Source of the DNA: Takakia lepidozioides
Lineage: Eukaryota; Streptophyta; Takakiopsida; Takakiales; Takakiaceae
Assembly (NCBI GenBank): GCA_030704615.1
Contig: CM060733.1
Location: forward strand, 30,318,001 to 30,382,000
Direction of reading: 5' to 3'
Length of the DNA: 64,000 bases
The notes under the pieces were generated by a model. It was not told the DNA's origin. It saw only the letters and a program-made list of their open reading frames with translations, and did not search any database. Both the position numbers and the translations under genes were made by a program. Positions 11,643 through 23,183 of this stretch are shown piece after piece (within the stretch, counting starts at the first letter, position 1; the number at the start of each line of letters is the position of its first letter).

Positions 11643-12296
11643 ATGTCATCGATCACGGAATACAAGGAATCGTTGGGGATAGAGAAGTTCAATGGAGATA
11701 ATTTTTCGTTGTGGAAATTTCAGATGCAAATTATATTTCAGGCACGAGAGATGTGGGAGATTGTGGATGGGAGTGACACTAAGAGTGCTACTACTGACAA
11801 AGTTCTGTGGGAGAAGAGGGACAAGAGAGCTGCCTTCGCCATTTTACAAGCCGTAGATAGAAGCCATATGCAACAACTTGTGAACTGTGTGACCGCAACA
11901 GAGATGTGGTCTACCCTATTAACAGTCCATGAACAAGCCGCTGATGAGGATATCACTCACTTGCAAGAGAAGTTCTATCGTTGCCAGATGATAGAAGAGG
12001 ATAGCATCGCATCATACTTTAGCAATATGTCTTCAATTAGGAGACGGCTTAAAGATCTTGGTGAGAATATTAGCGATCGTCAACTTCTGTCAAAGATAAG
12101 GTGTGGTCTGCCGCCAAGTTATAGTCCGCTATTACTTGCTTGGGACAATGTCGATCAGAAGTTGAAAAGCTTTCAAACACAATTGCTTAGTTACGAGAGT
12201 GCCATGAAGTTGAAAGGAGTTGATAATGAGGCTGATAAGGCATTTTTTTGTTGTAAATCAGAAAGGAGGTCAGTCACAAAAGGCAGAGAGAAATGA
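11643..12296 (+). CDS. copia-P Gag (UBN2-type)
   Basis: Open frame of 217 residues from ATG, with the plant copia Gag signature: FNGDNFSLWKFQMQIIF near the start, then ATEMWSTLLTVHEQ, and a later stretch like DRQLLSKIRCGLPPSYSPLL. It would form the cytoplasmic virus-like particle. The frame is lost at about 12297, and the zinc knuckle follows in another frame with an in-frame stop. The start is 2 bp after a run of A residues; the preceding sequence has no obvious LTR. Confidence 0.8.
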   Translation: MSSITEYKESLGIEKFNGDNFSLWKFQMQIIFQAREMWEIVDGSDTKSATTDKVLWEKRDKRAAFAILQAVDRSHMQQLVNCVTATEMWSTLLTVHEQAADEDITHLQEKFYRCQMIEEDSIASYFSNMSSIRRRLKDLGENISDRQLLSKIRCGLPPSYSPLLLAWDNVDQKLKSFQTQLLSYESAMKLKGVDNEADKAFFCCKSERRSVTKGREK

Positions 12297-13130
12297 CAAG
12301 ATTAGTGCGCTCAAAAGAACAACGCAGTGTAATTGTTGTGGACACACATGACATTGGGCAAGAGAGTGCAAATGCCCTAAGTGTCAAGCTAAGAGGCGAA
12401 ACAAAGAGAAGAGCCAAGCTAATGTTACCGAAGAATATAATGCAGATACTCCAACCGTTGTGAGCGATGCTTTTGTAGTGGGTCGACAAAATTTTTGGAG
12501 AGGATTTTACAGCGAGAGAGTATTATCCCGATCTGCGAGAGAGAGAGAGCCAGTTGCATGTGGTGATGTGTTTGCTACAATTCACGAAATTCATGAGGAT
12601 TTGAGTCCTCCAAGGATGGAGTTATTCTCAAGTGAGGTGTCTTACGTTAGATCTACAACTGACAAATGGTATGCAGATTCGGCTGCTACGCAACACATGA
12701 CAGATAAGAAGCATTGGTTCAGTGAATTAGAACCTGAGCGAAAGGGTTACTGGGGAGTTGCTGTGGCCAATGACCAGACCAAGTGGGTTGCAGGTGTTGG
12801 AGATATTAAGATCCTTTCTCTTGTACATGGTCAATGGCAACCAGGAGTTATTCAAAGAGTTTTGTATATCCCTGGATTGTGTCGAAATCTGCTGTCCGTA
12901 GGACAAATGGATGACAAGAAAATTACAGCGGTATATGAAAATGGTCGTGTAGAGATGAGAGAGAAGTCCAAGAATGGACCAGTCATGATGGAAGGAGTTA
13001 AGATAGGACAACTTTACAAGATGAATATGAAGGTAGTTGTTCCAAAGTCACACGCCAATTCTGTCCTAGAAGTTGGGAGCTCTACGTGTGAAGTCTCAAA
13101 TCTTGAGAGGCCTAGAAAGGTCCAAATGTT
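12297..13130 (+). pseudogene. copia-P nucleocapsid and protease part, truncated
   Basis: A CCHC zinc knuckle at about 12328-12375 is broken by a TGA where a residue is expected. From 12460 the frame is open and carries an aspartic-protease-like site WYADSAATQHM (Ala in place of the usual Gly) and GLCRNLLSVGQM, which precedes the integrase in copia polyproteins. The element stops abruptly at about 13130, where the sequence joins copia-M on the opposite strand. Integrase and reverse transcriptase are absent here. Confidence 0.7.
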
Positions 13131-13556
13131 GTTACTCTGCATACCTTGTGATTTCAGATAGGCATCAATTTTGGCGTACCACGCTCTAGGGGCGTGCTTC
13201 AAGCCGTACAAAGCTTTGAGAAGTCCACATACCAATTAATCATCCCCGTTGAATGTTCCCTCCGGTTGTTCCATGTATACTTCGTCATCAAGGTCTCCAT
13301 TGAGAAATGTCGTGTTCACATGAAGATGGTAGATGGGCCATGTGTTGTATGCGGCTAGAGCAACTATGGTCCGAATTGTTCCCCACTTGACTACTGGCGC
13401 AAAGGTCTCATCAAAGTCGATTCCCTCCCTTTGCTCAAATCCACGAGCAACCAGCCGAGCTTTGAGTTTTTTTGGGGTGCCATCAGCCTTGTGTTTCACT
13501 TTGAAAATCCATTTCGTAGTGATTGACCTCTTTCCAAGAGGAAGAGGGACTAGTTC
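13131..13556 (-). pseudogene. copia-M reverse transcriptase, N-terminal half
   Basis: Two minus-strand frames (13236-13499, 13014-13235) encode the front of a copia RT: KARLVARGFEQREGIDFDET, TFAPVV, then LLKALYGLKHAPRAWY. Coding ends just after the LKSQGMQ stretch, where sequence unrelated to RT begins. The catalytic YVDD part is missing here and is found at about 32510. An in-frame stop near 13235 and another near 13557 break the frame. Confidence 0.85.
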
Positions 13557-14860
13557 CTAAGTCTGATTCTTGGCAATGGAGTCTAGCTCCTGTTTCATTG
13601 CATCCCTCCAGCCAGAAATTTTGTTAGCCTCGGTGAAGGTTGAAGGTTCATAAGGAACCTCGAGTGTGTTTACCTCATAGTCCTGTAGATGTGCAGGGCG
13701 GCGTCGTCGTCGTCGGGCTGGACGAATGAGGGAGACAGGTCTGTACAGTGCAACTCTGGGAGATCCAAGTTCGGGCCCTGATTTCTCAAGTGGTGGATGT
13801 GCTGGGACAAAATCTGGTTCTAAAGTGACTTGAGATTGGAGTGTAACCTCCTTTGAGCCCTCCTTATCAGCATGAATCGGAAGATCAACATGTAGATCTA
13901 GGGCCTTCGGTGATGAGGATGTTGAGTTAACATCAATGACTAGGGGAGACTCTTCCAAGTTGTCTGTCGGTGGAGTAGCATAAATAGTTGGTGGATCTAT
14001 ACTTACGGGCTGTTCTATGAATCGGACATCTCTGCTGATGAAAATCTTCCTTGAGAGAGGATTATACAGCCTGTATCCTTTCGTAGTGGTGTCATATCCA
14101 ACAAAAATGCATTCCTCAGACTTAGAGTCTAATTTGTTGCGTTTATGTTTTTCTATGTGAACATATGAGATGCTCCCAAAGACTCTCAAATGGCTCAAGT
14201 CTGGTATGATACCTGAGAAGAGTTCGTAAGGAGTTGACCCTAAGTTCGCTTTTGATGGAGATCTGTTCAGCAGATACACCCCTGTATTCACCGCTTCAGT
14301 CCACAGATACTTGGGTAGAGTTTTTTTCCAGTAAAAGACTTCTTGCATGTTCAAGAAGCGTTCTATTTTTTCATTCGGCAACACCGTTTTGTTGCGGTGT
14401 ATGGGGCTGAGTAAGTTGGCGTTGGATGTTGGTTGCTTGCAGAAACGCAGTGAACTCTCCTGATAAGAACTTTCCGCCCCTGTCTGTGCGAAGCTTGACA
14501 ATAGACATGTCAGTGGCATTTTCTATCATAGCTTTAAACACTTTGAAGTGTTTCAAGGCCTCACTCTTAGCCTTTAGGAAATACAAGTAAACCTACTGTG
14601 GTCGTGCATGATGGTCATGAAATACCTTGATCTTGAGAGTGATGGCACTGGGAGTGGACCACATAGGTCCATATGTACCAATTCGAGGATTTTCTTTGCC
14701 CTGTTTTGAGATGACCAATGAAATCTTTCCCGGTGTTGCTTCCCCATGAGACATTCACACCACACCTCTTTCAGTAATGGTAGTTTCGGTATTCCTTCCG
14801 TTTTGTTGTGATTTGACAGATAGTGGAGTCTGTGAAAGTTTAGGTGCCCAAGCCGTCTAT
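13557..14860 (-). pseudogene. copia-M GAG-pre-integrase and integrase
   Basis: Frames 14574-14765, 14371-14586 and 13557-14519 form one integrase in three frames. Visible are the Cys part of the zinc finger (WCECLMGKQHRERF), the first catalytic Asp (HMDLCGPLP), the second (LRTDRGGKF) and the Glu after QPHTPQQNGVAE. The C-terminal part has NRSPSKANLGSTPYELFSG and GYDTTTKGYRLYNP. Frame shifts near 14570 and 14450 make it inactive. Confidence 0.85.
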
Positions 14861-15149
14861 GCCATAATCTAGCAGAAGTATCATCTTCTACAGAGAGAAC
14901 TTCAGTACTGTCTACGACATGAGATTCTAGTGATCGTGAAGGTGTGATTCTACTTTATACAAACTATTCTTTGGGTCCCTATTACCACTGAGTCTAATCG
15001 TGTGTGGAGATTTTGAGTCTACAAAACTACATTTTCTAGAACTAAAAATTCCTATGTGACCTGAATTTATCATGGCACCTACAGAAATCTGATTTTTGTT
15101 AACTCCAGGCATGTAGAGAACATCAGTTATCTTTTTTATTGCTCCATTT

Positions 15150-16560
15150 GAAAGCTACATGTTGGCATGGCCTTTGCCTGCCACATTGTGATGTTGTCCC
15201 CCAGCTGATCTCACGGTGTTTGTACGAGCTGGTATTACTACGTTCTGTAGCAGGGACTTGTTCCCAAAGATATATCTACTAGCTCCTGAGTCTACGTACC
15301 AATCAGACTCTTTCCCTACGTCCATGGAGGTTAATGCGACTTCTAGCATATGAGCTGAGTCGGCAATATCATCATCCTCAGGGCCAGAGCCGTCTTGATC
15401 ACTTTGATCATCTTCAATCATGTTGGCTTGCTGTGTGGAGCGAATCTTGAGGACTTCCTCATATGGCACAGTGCAGTTTCGAGCTCAGTGGTCGGGCTTG
15501 CCGCATCTGTTGCAGCAAGATGTGAATTTCTTGATGTGAAAGTTTCCGTGATTGGCCCCTCCTTCTTTTTGATGAAATTTCTTGAACTTCACCCAAACGT
15601 ATAACAACATTCGTCGTCAGCACGTGGACTATGTCCGATGATCTTGCGCTTGAGCTCTCGTCAAGATTCCTTCGAATACATAAACACACAGAAAACAAGA
15701 AAGTTCTTCGAAATCCGGCAATTCTCTTTGTACGCATCTCATGATTGATTGAGTGTAAAATGCACGTATGCAATTTGGAAGGGGCATTCATACCATCTCT
15801 GAAAGAACATCATTCTCATATGGTCTACTCCAAAACAAGCAAGTTGATTCACCAAGTCAGTGACTGTGCCTAGAAAACAGATACTCCATGGAAGTGGTCA
15901 TCAATCTTTTTTGAGAAGAGATAATTTCGTTCTGTGTTTGACCTTCTAGAGTTTAGATTTGACCTCAAACACCTTTGCTAGATGATCCCAGCTCCATATA
16001 ATGCAGTTGACGACTCACTGAGGGGATAGTCTGTCACCAAACAGAGTGTCCCGAATAAACGACAAGGGCTTTTCCCATTTGTATGTTTGTTTCATCCAAA
16101 GGAAACAATTCTTCAGTGTCCTTAGTTACTTCAAACTGGAATCAGAACATGGATAAATGGTCATCTCTCATCAGATGATTCTTAACCTGAAAACGCCCAT
16201 ACAGCATAGTTAGATCTACCAACTAACTTGTTTTGTTTAGAGAATCCTAATCCCATATTCTCCCCGTTAGTAGTCATCGTGACTGAGAAGAAGAACAAAA
16301 GGAAAGAAAAGAAACACTATCTATGTTAGTGATGCATGTGTAGAAAGAGATTTTGCAACGTTAGTAGCAGAGGATTAGTCGACAACCAAATAGTCGCAGG
16401 TTAGTACAGAAGCAGTCAGATGGAGCACTGCTCACAACAGATTCAAGATAAAAAAAACAACTCAAAAGATATCAGTATGGTGGAGCAAGGCTACACACCA
16501 AGACAAACACACAGAAATCTTCCTAGTGATTTCTAACACTTAGTAAAGTGATTCCCAAGG
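15150..16560 (-). pseudogene. copia-M Gag and protease, heavily decayed
   Basis: The protease frame (15155-15469) has WYVDSGASRYIF and an acidic stretch before it. A CCHC knuckle (CCNRCGKPDH, then a stop) lies at about 15480-15530. Between 15900 and 16100 a Gag-like stretch (IRDTLFGDRL) is recognisable with several stops. The stretch 14870-15150 between protease and integrase has fragments but no long frame. Confidence 0.65.
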
Positions 16561-16570
16561 TCTTCCCCCT

Positions 16571-16583
16571 AGCTCTGATACCA
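16571..16583 (-). promoter_or_regulatory. copia-M primer-binding site (initiator tRNA-Met)
   Basis: Minus-strand TGGTATCAGAGCT follows the 5' LTR directly. It matches the usual plant retrotransposon primer site for the 3' end of initiator tRNA-Met and fixes the element's direction. Confidence 0.9.
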
Positions 16584-16725
16584 TGTTGAACTCACGAGTA
16601 CTATTCCAGAGGATCCATTGGACCTGAATACAAAGAGAGCAGGAACTAACCTATTTAACTACATGACCATGGCCCAAAGGTATACTCTAGAATTAGCAAA
16701 GCCTATCTTTAACATAAAGCTAACA
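16584..16725 (-). repeat. copia-M 5' LTR (142 bp)
   Basis: Reads TGTTAG...TTCAACA on the minus strand. Most of it matches the LTR at 33584-34560 (GGGCCATGGTCATGTAGTTA and CAGGTCCAATGGATCCT are shared). Two blocks present in the other copy, about 21 and 95 bp, are missing here, in addition to the MITE inserted in that copy. Confidence 0.88.
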
Positions 16726-17516
16726 AGTTCATGATCCAGCGTGAGACTTAAACTTGGATAACTTCCCCAATGATACAGGTATAGTGTGTAGTAACATTCT
16801 TCTGGGGACATTTGGAATTCTATCGAAATCATAATATTGATGTCCAAGATATATACATATATACGCACATTGGTACGTATCCATATACGTATCCAACTAG
16901 ATTGGTGGACTATTCTATGAAAGGAATATAGGAGATGTACGCAGTACCACACAAGAAAAATTTAAAGCTGAAGACAATAGATGATTGAAGGACTAAACCC
17001 TAAATGCAATATTGTATTAAATTACCTTCAGATAGGTAATTAAACTGACAAAAATCAAAGTAACAAACTAATTTGATTGGAATTGAACACATGCATATGC
17101 TTGTCACTCTAAACATATATCAACTTGAAAGTAACCATGTATGACTAATGTAGTTCTCATGCGACATGTAGTGGTCTAGACTTGTTTTTTTTCGTCTTTG
17201 TCGCACAAAGAGTAGGAGGTGCCTTAGGGTTTTTGACTCTCTATTTCCTTGAAATCGTCAAACTTGATCGATTAGGAAATAAGCAACTTTTTGTACTTTT
17301 AATCCCCATTGAGCCATTGAATTAGAGATAGGGAAATTTGAAACTAAATAGGAACAGATGGTTCTGGGGTCAAATCCTGCTACCTGGACGGGTTCGATAT
17401 GTTCTTCTCTCCTTTCCTTTGGGCGGTGTCCCATGCGAAAGCCTTCAGGGCGAGGTACTCTGAAAGAGGTTAGTTTTCTCCTCTCACTATAATTAAGGGG
17501 CCTGAATTTTGAGGCC
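16726..17516. other. Non-coding flank of copia-M
   Basis: AT-rich sequence with no gene. The first five bases are the copia-M target duplication (GAACT on the minus strand). Confidence 0.5.
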
Positions 17517-18013
17517 TCTCATACTTGAATAATTGGGAGTTTAAGGCTGACGTGTGAGCCAAGCAGTAGGCCCCATGCATGGATGTCGACCACCCGCCGG
17601 GTCCGGGTCTGCTCAGGGTCTGTTGGCAGGTCAGGGGTCGGATCTTCTCGAGGGTAGGGTCTGCTCACAGGTGTGCAACACCAGCCGGAACCATCATTAA
17701 TGCTCATTTGGCGCAGCCGGAGTTGAATCCACAACCTCGTAGGTACCACTGAATGCGCCCAACCACCACACTACCCGCTACTTACTACTACCCCAACATT
17801 TTTTTTTTAATCTCTTAACCTAGAAAACAGCCGCAGTCAGCCCCAATGCCGCCTAGGTCACCATACCTCGGGGCAGACCCATGCTCGCGGCAGACCCACC
17901 CGGGTGGGTCATGGGTCGCGGCGGGGCCACCCAGGGGCGCCCGACGTCCGTGCATGGGGCCGCTGCCTGGCTCACATGTGAACCTTAAACTCCAAATTAT
18001 TCAACAATGAGAA
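17517..18013. mobile_element. Small element with ~75-bp terminal inverted repeats
   Basis: The left end (TCTCATacTTGAATAATTg..., to about 17596) is matched by the reverse complement of 17934-18013, with GGAGTTTAAGG, GTGAGCC and GGCCCCATGCA shared. Total length is about 497 bp with no gene. Long imperfect TIRs are typical of non-autonomous Mutator-like elements. I could not find a clear 9-bp target duplication, so the class is inferred. Confidence 0.6.
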
Positions 18014-18098
18014 GCATTTTTGAGCTGTCACTCCCATGTGTTTTCCAGTGTTCGACCAGTATATAGGTCCAACCAAGGTATCAATACTTAGGTGATAC

Positions 18099-18693
18099 CA
18101 GCGTTGGGCGGATATAGAGTCATCAGGATATCAATAGTAGGATATCAACCCGGATATCAATGTATCCGGATCCGGATCCGGCAACTATTTGATATCCGGC
18201 TATTGTTTATATCCGGCAGATACATAAAATGGAGAATCCGGATAGGATCCTACCCACCGGATATAAAAAGGTTTAATAACCGGATTGTATCCGGATATGT
18301 AGCCAAAATACCAGATCTCAACCGGATACAAGAAAATCAAATCAAATATTAATATTTTATTAGAATTTTAATAATTTCAATTGATTAAATAAAATTAAAA
18401 ACACAATTGCGAGTAAATCTCAATAAAGTCAAATCAGGGCTACAATCCCCCTATTTAACAAAAAGTTATATTTCATGATTATTTATATCCGTATAACCGC
18501 CGGATATTAAAATCTAAATATCCGGACTTATTTATATCTGGCAGATTCTTAAAAACTTCCACTATGCATAACCGGCGGATATTAGAAATGCAAATTATTC
18601 TAATATCCGGATCCGCATGATATATCATTCACTAATTTGTCAAGTATCCGGACCCGGCGGATATTAAAAAAAACTAAGAACCGCCCAACACTG
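18099..18693. mobile_element. hAT-like MITE full of TATCCGG words
   Basis: A 595-bp element with termini CAGCGTTGGGCGG and, inverted, CAGTGTTGGGCGG. It is flanked by 8-bp repeats GGTGATAC (18091-18098) and GGTGAGAC (18694-18701), one mismatch apart. CAG-type ends plus an 8-bp duplication fit the hAT superfamily. The interior repeats TATCCGG or its complement about 20 times, as expected of subterminal transposase sites spread through a small element. No coding sequence. Confidence 0.82.
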
Positions 18694-18883
18694 GGTGAGA
18701 CCATACCCGGCTGGTAGGTAGGGTGGCCAATACCTTGGGCAATACCTTATTAGGGGCAATACGTACCTTGCTCCATATTGTGGTAGATACTATATACCCG
18801 GTTGGTATTGCAATGGACGAGATTGTTATTGATACCAGTATTGCTACAATGAGCCTCCAAACGACAGAGTAGTAATAGTGATA
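18694..18883. other. Short non-coding spacer
   Basis: Contains several GATACC/GGTATT words in both orientations, like the sequence left of the MITE; no gene. Confidence 0.4.
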
Positions 18884-18908
18884 GTAATAATAATAATAAT
18901 AATAATAA
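18884..18908. repeat. (TAA)n microsatellite
   Basis: Eight perfect TAA units, immediately before a GC-rich stretch. Confidence 0.95.
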
Positions 18909-19039
18909 ACCAATAATTGGGACGTTATGGCGCACGCGCGAGTTGACCGGTGGGCCCCGCGCACGGACGCCCGGCTCCTCCCGCCCGGACCGCCCCGCCC
19001 GCCGCTGCCGCGGCCCCAGCAGCCGCGGCCCACCAACCG

Positions 19040-19400
19040 CACCCGCGCTCCGCCGCGCCCTCAGTCCGACGCGGCCAGTCCGCCCGCCAGTCCGCTGCCT
19101 GTGAGTCCAGTTCTCCTCAGTCCGCCAAACCGCCAGTCTGCCAGCCAGTCCGTTGTGCATGCCCAGTCCCCGCAAGTTCACCCAACAGTCCGATGTGCCC
19201 GTCTGCTGCCCCCCAGTCTGCCAGTCTACCAGTCCGCGCCGGCCGAAGGATCTGGATCGTCCATTCTAAGAAATCCATCCGCGCCATCCATGCCAGTCTG
19301 TTGTGCCAGTCTCGGCCAGTCCACCCAACAGTCTGCCCGCCAGTCCGCCGCCCATGAGTCCGCTTTCCTCCAGTCCACTGATGATGCCGCATCTAGACCG
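19040..19400 (+). repeat. CAGTCYGCC-rich stretch upstream of MULE2
   Basis: Irregularly spaced CAGTCCGCC, CAGTCTGCC and CAGTCCAC words, more than 15 times, all on the plus strand, following a GC-rich block (18930-19040). The same motif fills other non-coding parts of MULE2 further right. Open frames across it are composition artefacts. Confidence 0.8.
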
Positions 19401-19550
19401 TCCGTTTGTAAATGCCATCTGAGCCCTTCATTTTTAGGGCATAAATTCAAACCTTATCCCTGCTGCCTGCCACTTGCCAGCAGCCGTGAACGTGCGCACT
19501 GATGCTCCTTGCACGTTGTCCATCGTGTCTAGTGTACTGCGGCGCGTTTC

Positions 19551-20811
19551 TTGCAAGTTCTGAAGCGTGTCCTCTGTACTGTACAAGGCATGGACGTGGA
19601 AGCAGAAGGTGATGATATACTAAAAACCAAATGTTGGATTATACGGCCTCTTCAACAAAGTTTGCAAACACCCAAACCAGGACCCTTCAACATGAAGGAC
19701 CTCCAATGGAAGAGAGACACGCAATATGGTTATATCCAGGTGCCAGACAGAATGTTTAGAAGGCCTGCATACCGTGGGATAGAGATGATGACTTTTTCCT
19801 TGGAGAGGAGAGTTTGGTGGACTACCCCGCTCAGTTTTGGGTGAATGTCCATACTAAAGTGCAACCCGGCATGCTAAAAGAGCCGAGAGCCAATAGTTTT
19901 CTGAACAGTATCATGTGTGCACCATCCTCATCGTCTTTTTGTAGTCTGATTGCATGTCTATTGCCATTTTTCGTACCCACGTTCTATGATTTCATGCTTC
20001 CAGAAGTTGATGGATATCTTGTGATTTTTATGTTAAGGTATCAATGCTGTTATGGTCCAGATGACAAGCGCACCAACAATGCGATAGTGGAGGATCCCAA
20101 ACTGAAACGTGGAGGACCTCTTGTGGGTGCTGGAACATCTCACCCTCATAAAGGCGTGGTTGTCAATGTTGTTTCAAGGTCCAGCAATGCTATCTCGCCC
20201 CCGACATTTGTGTCCTCACGTACTACAACAATATGGAGCATACAGACACGAAAGGGAACGCCTGTCATGGGAAGTCCGCTGAGTTCAAGAACACTCGCCA
20301 CGCCTATGCACCACACATTAGCGAGGAATTGAAAGCATGGGTCATGGAGTGTCTGTGCCGAGGCCTGTCAGTCGCCCAAATCATGATGGAACATAAAGAG
20401 CACGTCATGAACAACACCGGGTTGGGGGATGCATGGACACGAGACAATTTTTTGTTGGAGCAGGATGTGCGCAACCTGACCGAGAAACGGGCGTGGCAAT
20501 TGTTCAAAAAACATGCCAACGATGCGGAGAGTGTCCGCATGTGGAAAGACCAAAACCCGAAATCGGTCTTTTTCTATCAAGAGGAGAAATTGGCGCCAAC
20601 ATTCAAGCACTACGATGGCGACTTAACATTCACAATCGACATACAAACTGAGTGGCAGAAGAAGCGAATACTTCAATTAGGCCATGCTCGTATCGTTGCA
20701 TGCGATGCAACCTTCGGGACAAATCACCACAAGGCACTCTTCATCCCTTTCACAATTTATCCACTTGCAGAAGTAGTGGATGTACGCACACTGGCAGCAT
20801 CTGACATTATG
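19551..20811 (+). pseudogene. MULE2 transposase, N-terminal half, cut by CV1
   Basis: Leader frames at 19590-19900 (SLVDYPAQFWVNVHTK) give way, after indels, to a coherent frame from 20155 to 20811. It begins with a FAR1/MULE-type zinc-binding block (RGCQCCFKV ... HTDTKGNACHG), then helical sequence and RIVACDATFGTNHHKALF, which holds the first catalytic Asp of a Mutator-like transposase. Right after ASDIM the chromovirus CV1 begins. The second Asp, the Glu and the SWIM finger are absent. A CCHC knuckle on the far side of CV1 probably belongs to the same gene. Confidence 0.78.
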
Positions 20812-21535
20812 TGTCGCGCACCTCACTTCGGTAAGCTCCCCTTCAAGTCATAGTTACTCACTTTGATGCGCGCGCCTAACTCCCAACCTGGCCGCCGAGC
20901 CAACTCGGAGCTTCGGCTGCTCACCGGGACATAATGGTCCCCCTTCACTCTTCCAAAAGACCCTCCACCAATTTGGGCCTAATGGAGATTCCTTTTGGTA
21001 GATGGCAGTCCGGAATAGCTCCCCACTCCTTGGTCGCTTTCCGGCTCGCTCGCTTACTCACTAGTTTTTGGTCACCAACGGGCTTGCACCGTTCTCGTGG
21101 TTACTACTCCCTATATATACTTCTGTGACTGTCCGCGGGGGTTTCACAAACAACCATGCCATTTTCTGGCGAACCACCACGAAGACCATCGATTCCCGGT
21201 GATGAGTCGCAGTGAGTCTTGGCTCACCCACCACGGCCCCATTGGACTGTGATGAGTTCCAAGACTCCCCACGACTCCCCACCACAAGGTCTCCGCCCAT
21301 GGTGCGTCCTATGCCACCCCCACTAAGTCCCACTAAGCTACCACCACCCCTCGTGGAACCACCCCCACCGCAACCCGGTGTGCGGGGCTCCACCTAGTGA
21401 GCGCCTCCGCCTCCTTGAGTGCCTGGGCACTCAAGGGTGCTTCAGCCCCCGCATCTATTGTTGCCACTGCCCCCACCACAGGGGCAGCCCCTCTCGTGTC
21501 CCGACCCCCTGCCCTCAAGGCAAAGGGCCGCGACA
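20812..21535 (-). repeat. CV1 3' LTR (724 bp)
   Basis: Starts TGTCGCGCACC and ends GGGCCGCGACA, so the ends are perfect inverted TGTCGCG/CGCGACA. It matches the CV2 LTRs along its length and contains the TATATATA promoter word near 21111-21120 (minus-strand TATA). Confidence 0.92.
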
Positions 21536-22331
21536 CACACCCCTACCAACAGGGAGTCGATGTCCTCATCGACTTGTCCATTTTGTAGAAACAAACATCC
21601 AAGTTGTGGCGTCCCACATCAAGGAGTTTGTTTCCGTGCCATGGCGTGCTATGGCAAAGAACCAAACCCCCACTTGACTCTACTCTCCACTAGCTAGTTC
21701 GGCCGACTTCCTCCAAGTTCCGGCCAAGGGTGGAGCCTCTCAAGCTCCTCCCAGTGCACTCTTCTTGGCCCACTTCAAGGCCAAGGAACGATCCTCCCCG
21801 AGGATCAAATCGCCTTACTGCAACAACTTTTGCTTACGACCGCTCATGATGCTGCTTTTGACATCACCTTGAGCAAGGGTTCACCTTGAACCCCTTTTTT
21901 TGATTAGGAAGATAACCTTGAACCAACCGTGCGCCCCAATCACTACAATTGGGTCCATCTTGGAATGTTGGCCTGAGGTATGGGAATACGCCGAAGCCGC
22001 ACTACGACTTCGTCCCGAGGCTACACGATTATAGTACGTGAACGGAAGCACGTAGCTTCCGCGTTAACCCGCACTACAAGGCAACCCCCTCGGTAGCGCA
22101 GTTATAGTACGCGCACGCGCCAGGTGCGCACTAGCACGTGAACTCCCAAGGAAGGCACAAGTTTCCTTGCCCCTTGGATGGGAGTCACCCGATTTCGGCA
22201 CTGCGCAAACACACGATCAACCCAATTTACCTCTCCCACTTTTGTAAGCTAGCATGCATTCTACACACTAGCCAACCATACCATGCATCACCATTCAAAC
22301 AAAATAAGACACACAACATTTGGAAACCATT
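21536..22331. other. CV1 3' untranslated region
   Basis: Non-coding; closely similar to 47974-48780 of CV2. The chromodomain coding part that CV2 has at 48880-49250 is absent here. Confidence 0.7.
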
Positions 22332-23183
22332 TCATTTATACGAAGATACGAACTTTGGACTCACTTCGGGAGGTAGTCGGAAATTCTTGATGTTCAACCA
22401 GACCTCCATGCCTGCCTCAAACTTAACTTCCCTCCGCTTCCGATTCGCCTGCCATTCATACCGTTTCCTTGCTTTCGCAATGTTGTACTTTGCGGAGTGT
22501 TTTGTGTTATTATAACAGAACTTTGCCGCATCCAAGTGCTTCACCCAGTCCGATTGGTCTGCCGACACGTAATTCCGCAAGATCTGTTTCACCATGGAAT
22601 TCACCATTTCCATTTGGCTGTCCGTCGTAGGTCGGAAGGCGGTGCTCATCTTGAGCCTCGTCCCCATTTTCTTCCAAAGTGCCCTCCAAAATTTACTTGT
22701 AAACTTTGGATCGCGGTCCGAGACAATATCCTTCGGGAGTCCATGATGCTTGAAGACGTGGGTGAAGTAAAGTCGCCCCGTCTCCTACACCGTTGCCGTC
22801 TCCTTGGTGGGGATGAAATGGCCCATTTTACTGAACCTATCCACCACCACCATGATTGTACCGAATCCTTTTGACAGCGGCATAGCAGTCATGAAATCTA
22901 TCGAGACACTTTCCCAAGACCCCTCTGGAATCGGCAAGGGTTGTAACAGCCCTGCTTGCTTTTTGTACTCACTCCGATTTTGTTGGCATGTGGTGCATGT
23001 CTTGACATACTCCTCGGCCTCCTCCCTCAGTTTGGGCCATAAATACTCTTTCTTCAAGAGTGCCACGGTGCGCTTGGCTCCGTCGTGGCCCGCAAGCGGG
23101 CCATCATGGCATTCTCTCAAGAGACTATCTCTGATCCCTCCCTCGGCACGTAGAGACGCTTTTGCTTATACCGGAGCAGTCCA
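22332..23183 (-). pseudogene. CV1 integrase, broken and shortened
   Basis: Frame 22785-23120 has the zinc-finger part (ECHDGPLAGHDGAKR ... CTTCQQNR) and the first catalytic Asp ([10 protein letters not shown]). Frame 22332-22667 resumes with FRPTTDSQMEMVNSMVKQ, where the normally conserved catalytic Glu reads as M-E with neighbours changed. Compared with CV2 about 50 residues are deleted after CYNNTKHS, and everything past SPKF, including the chromodomain, is gone. Confidence 0.82.

Larger units (their letters stand above)
13131..16725 (-). mobile_element. copia-M, 5' half (minus strand), cut at an inversion breakpoint
   Basis: Reads right to left: LTR (16584-16725), primer site, degenerate gag, protease, integrase and the first half of reverse transcriptase, ending in the middle of RT at about 13131. 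The remaining RT, RNase H and 3' LTR of the same family are on the plus strand at 32446-34560. The 5-bp flank outside this LTR (16726-16730, GAACT on the minus strand) equals the flank beyond the other half (34561-34565), so both halves come from one insertion. Confidence 0.88.

Noticed and set aside
18927-19502. Pro/Ser-rich open frames of up to 191 codons
   Set aside because: Products of GC-rich and CAGTCYGC repeat composition, open in several frames at once.
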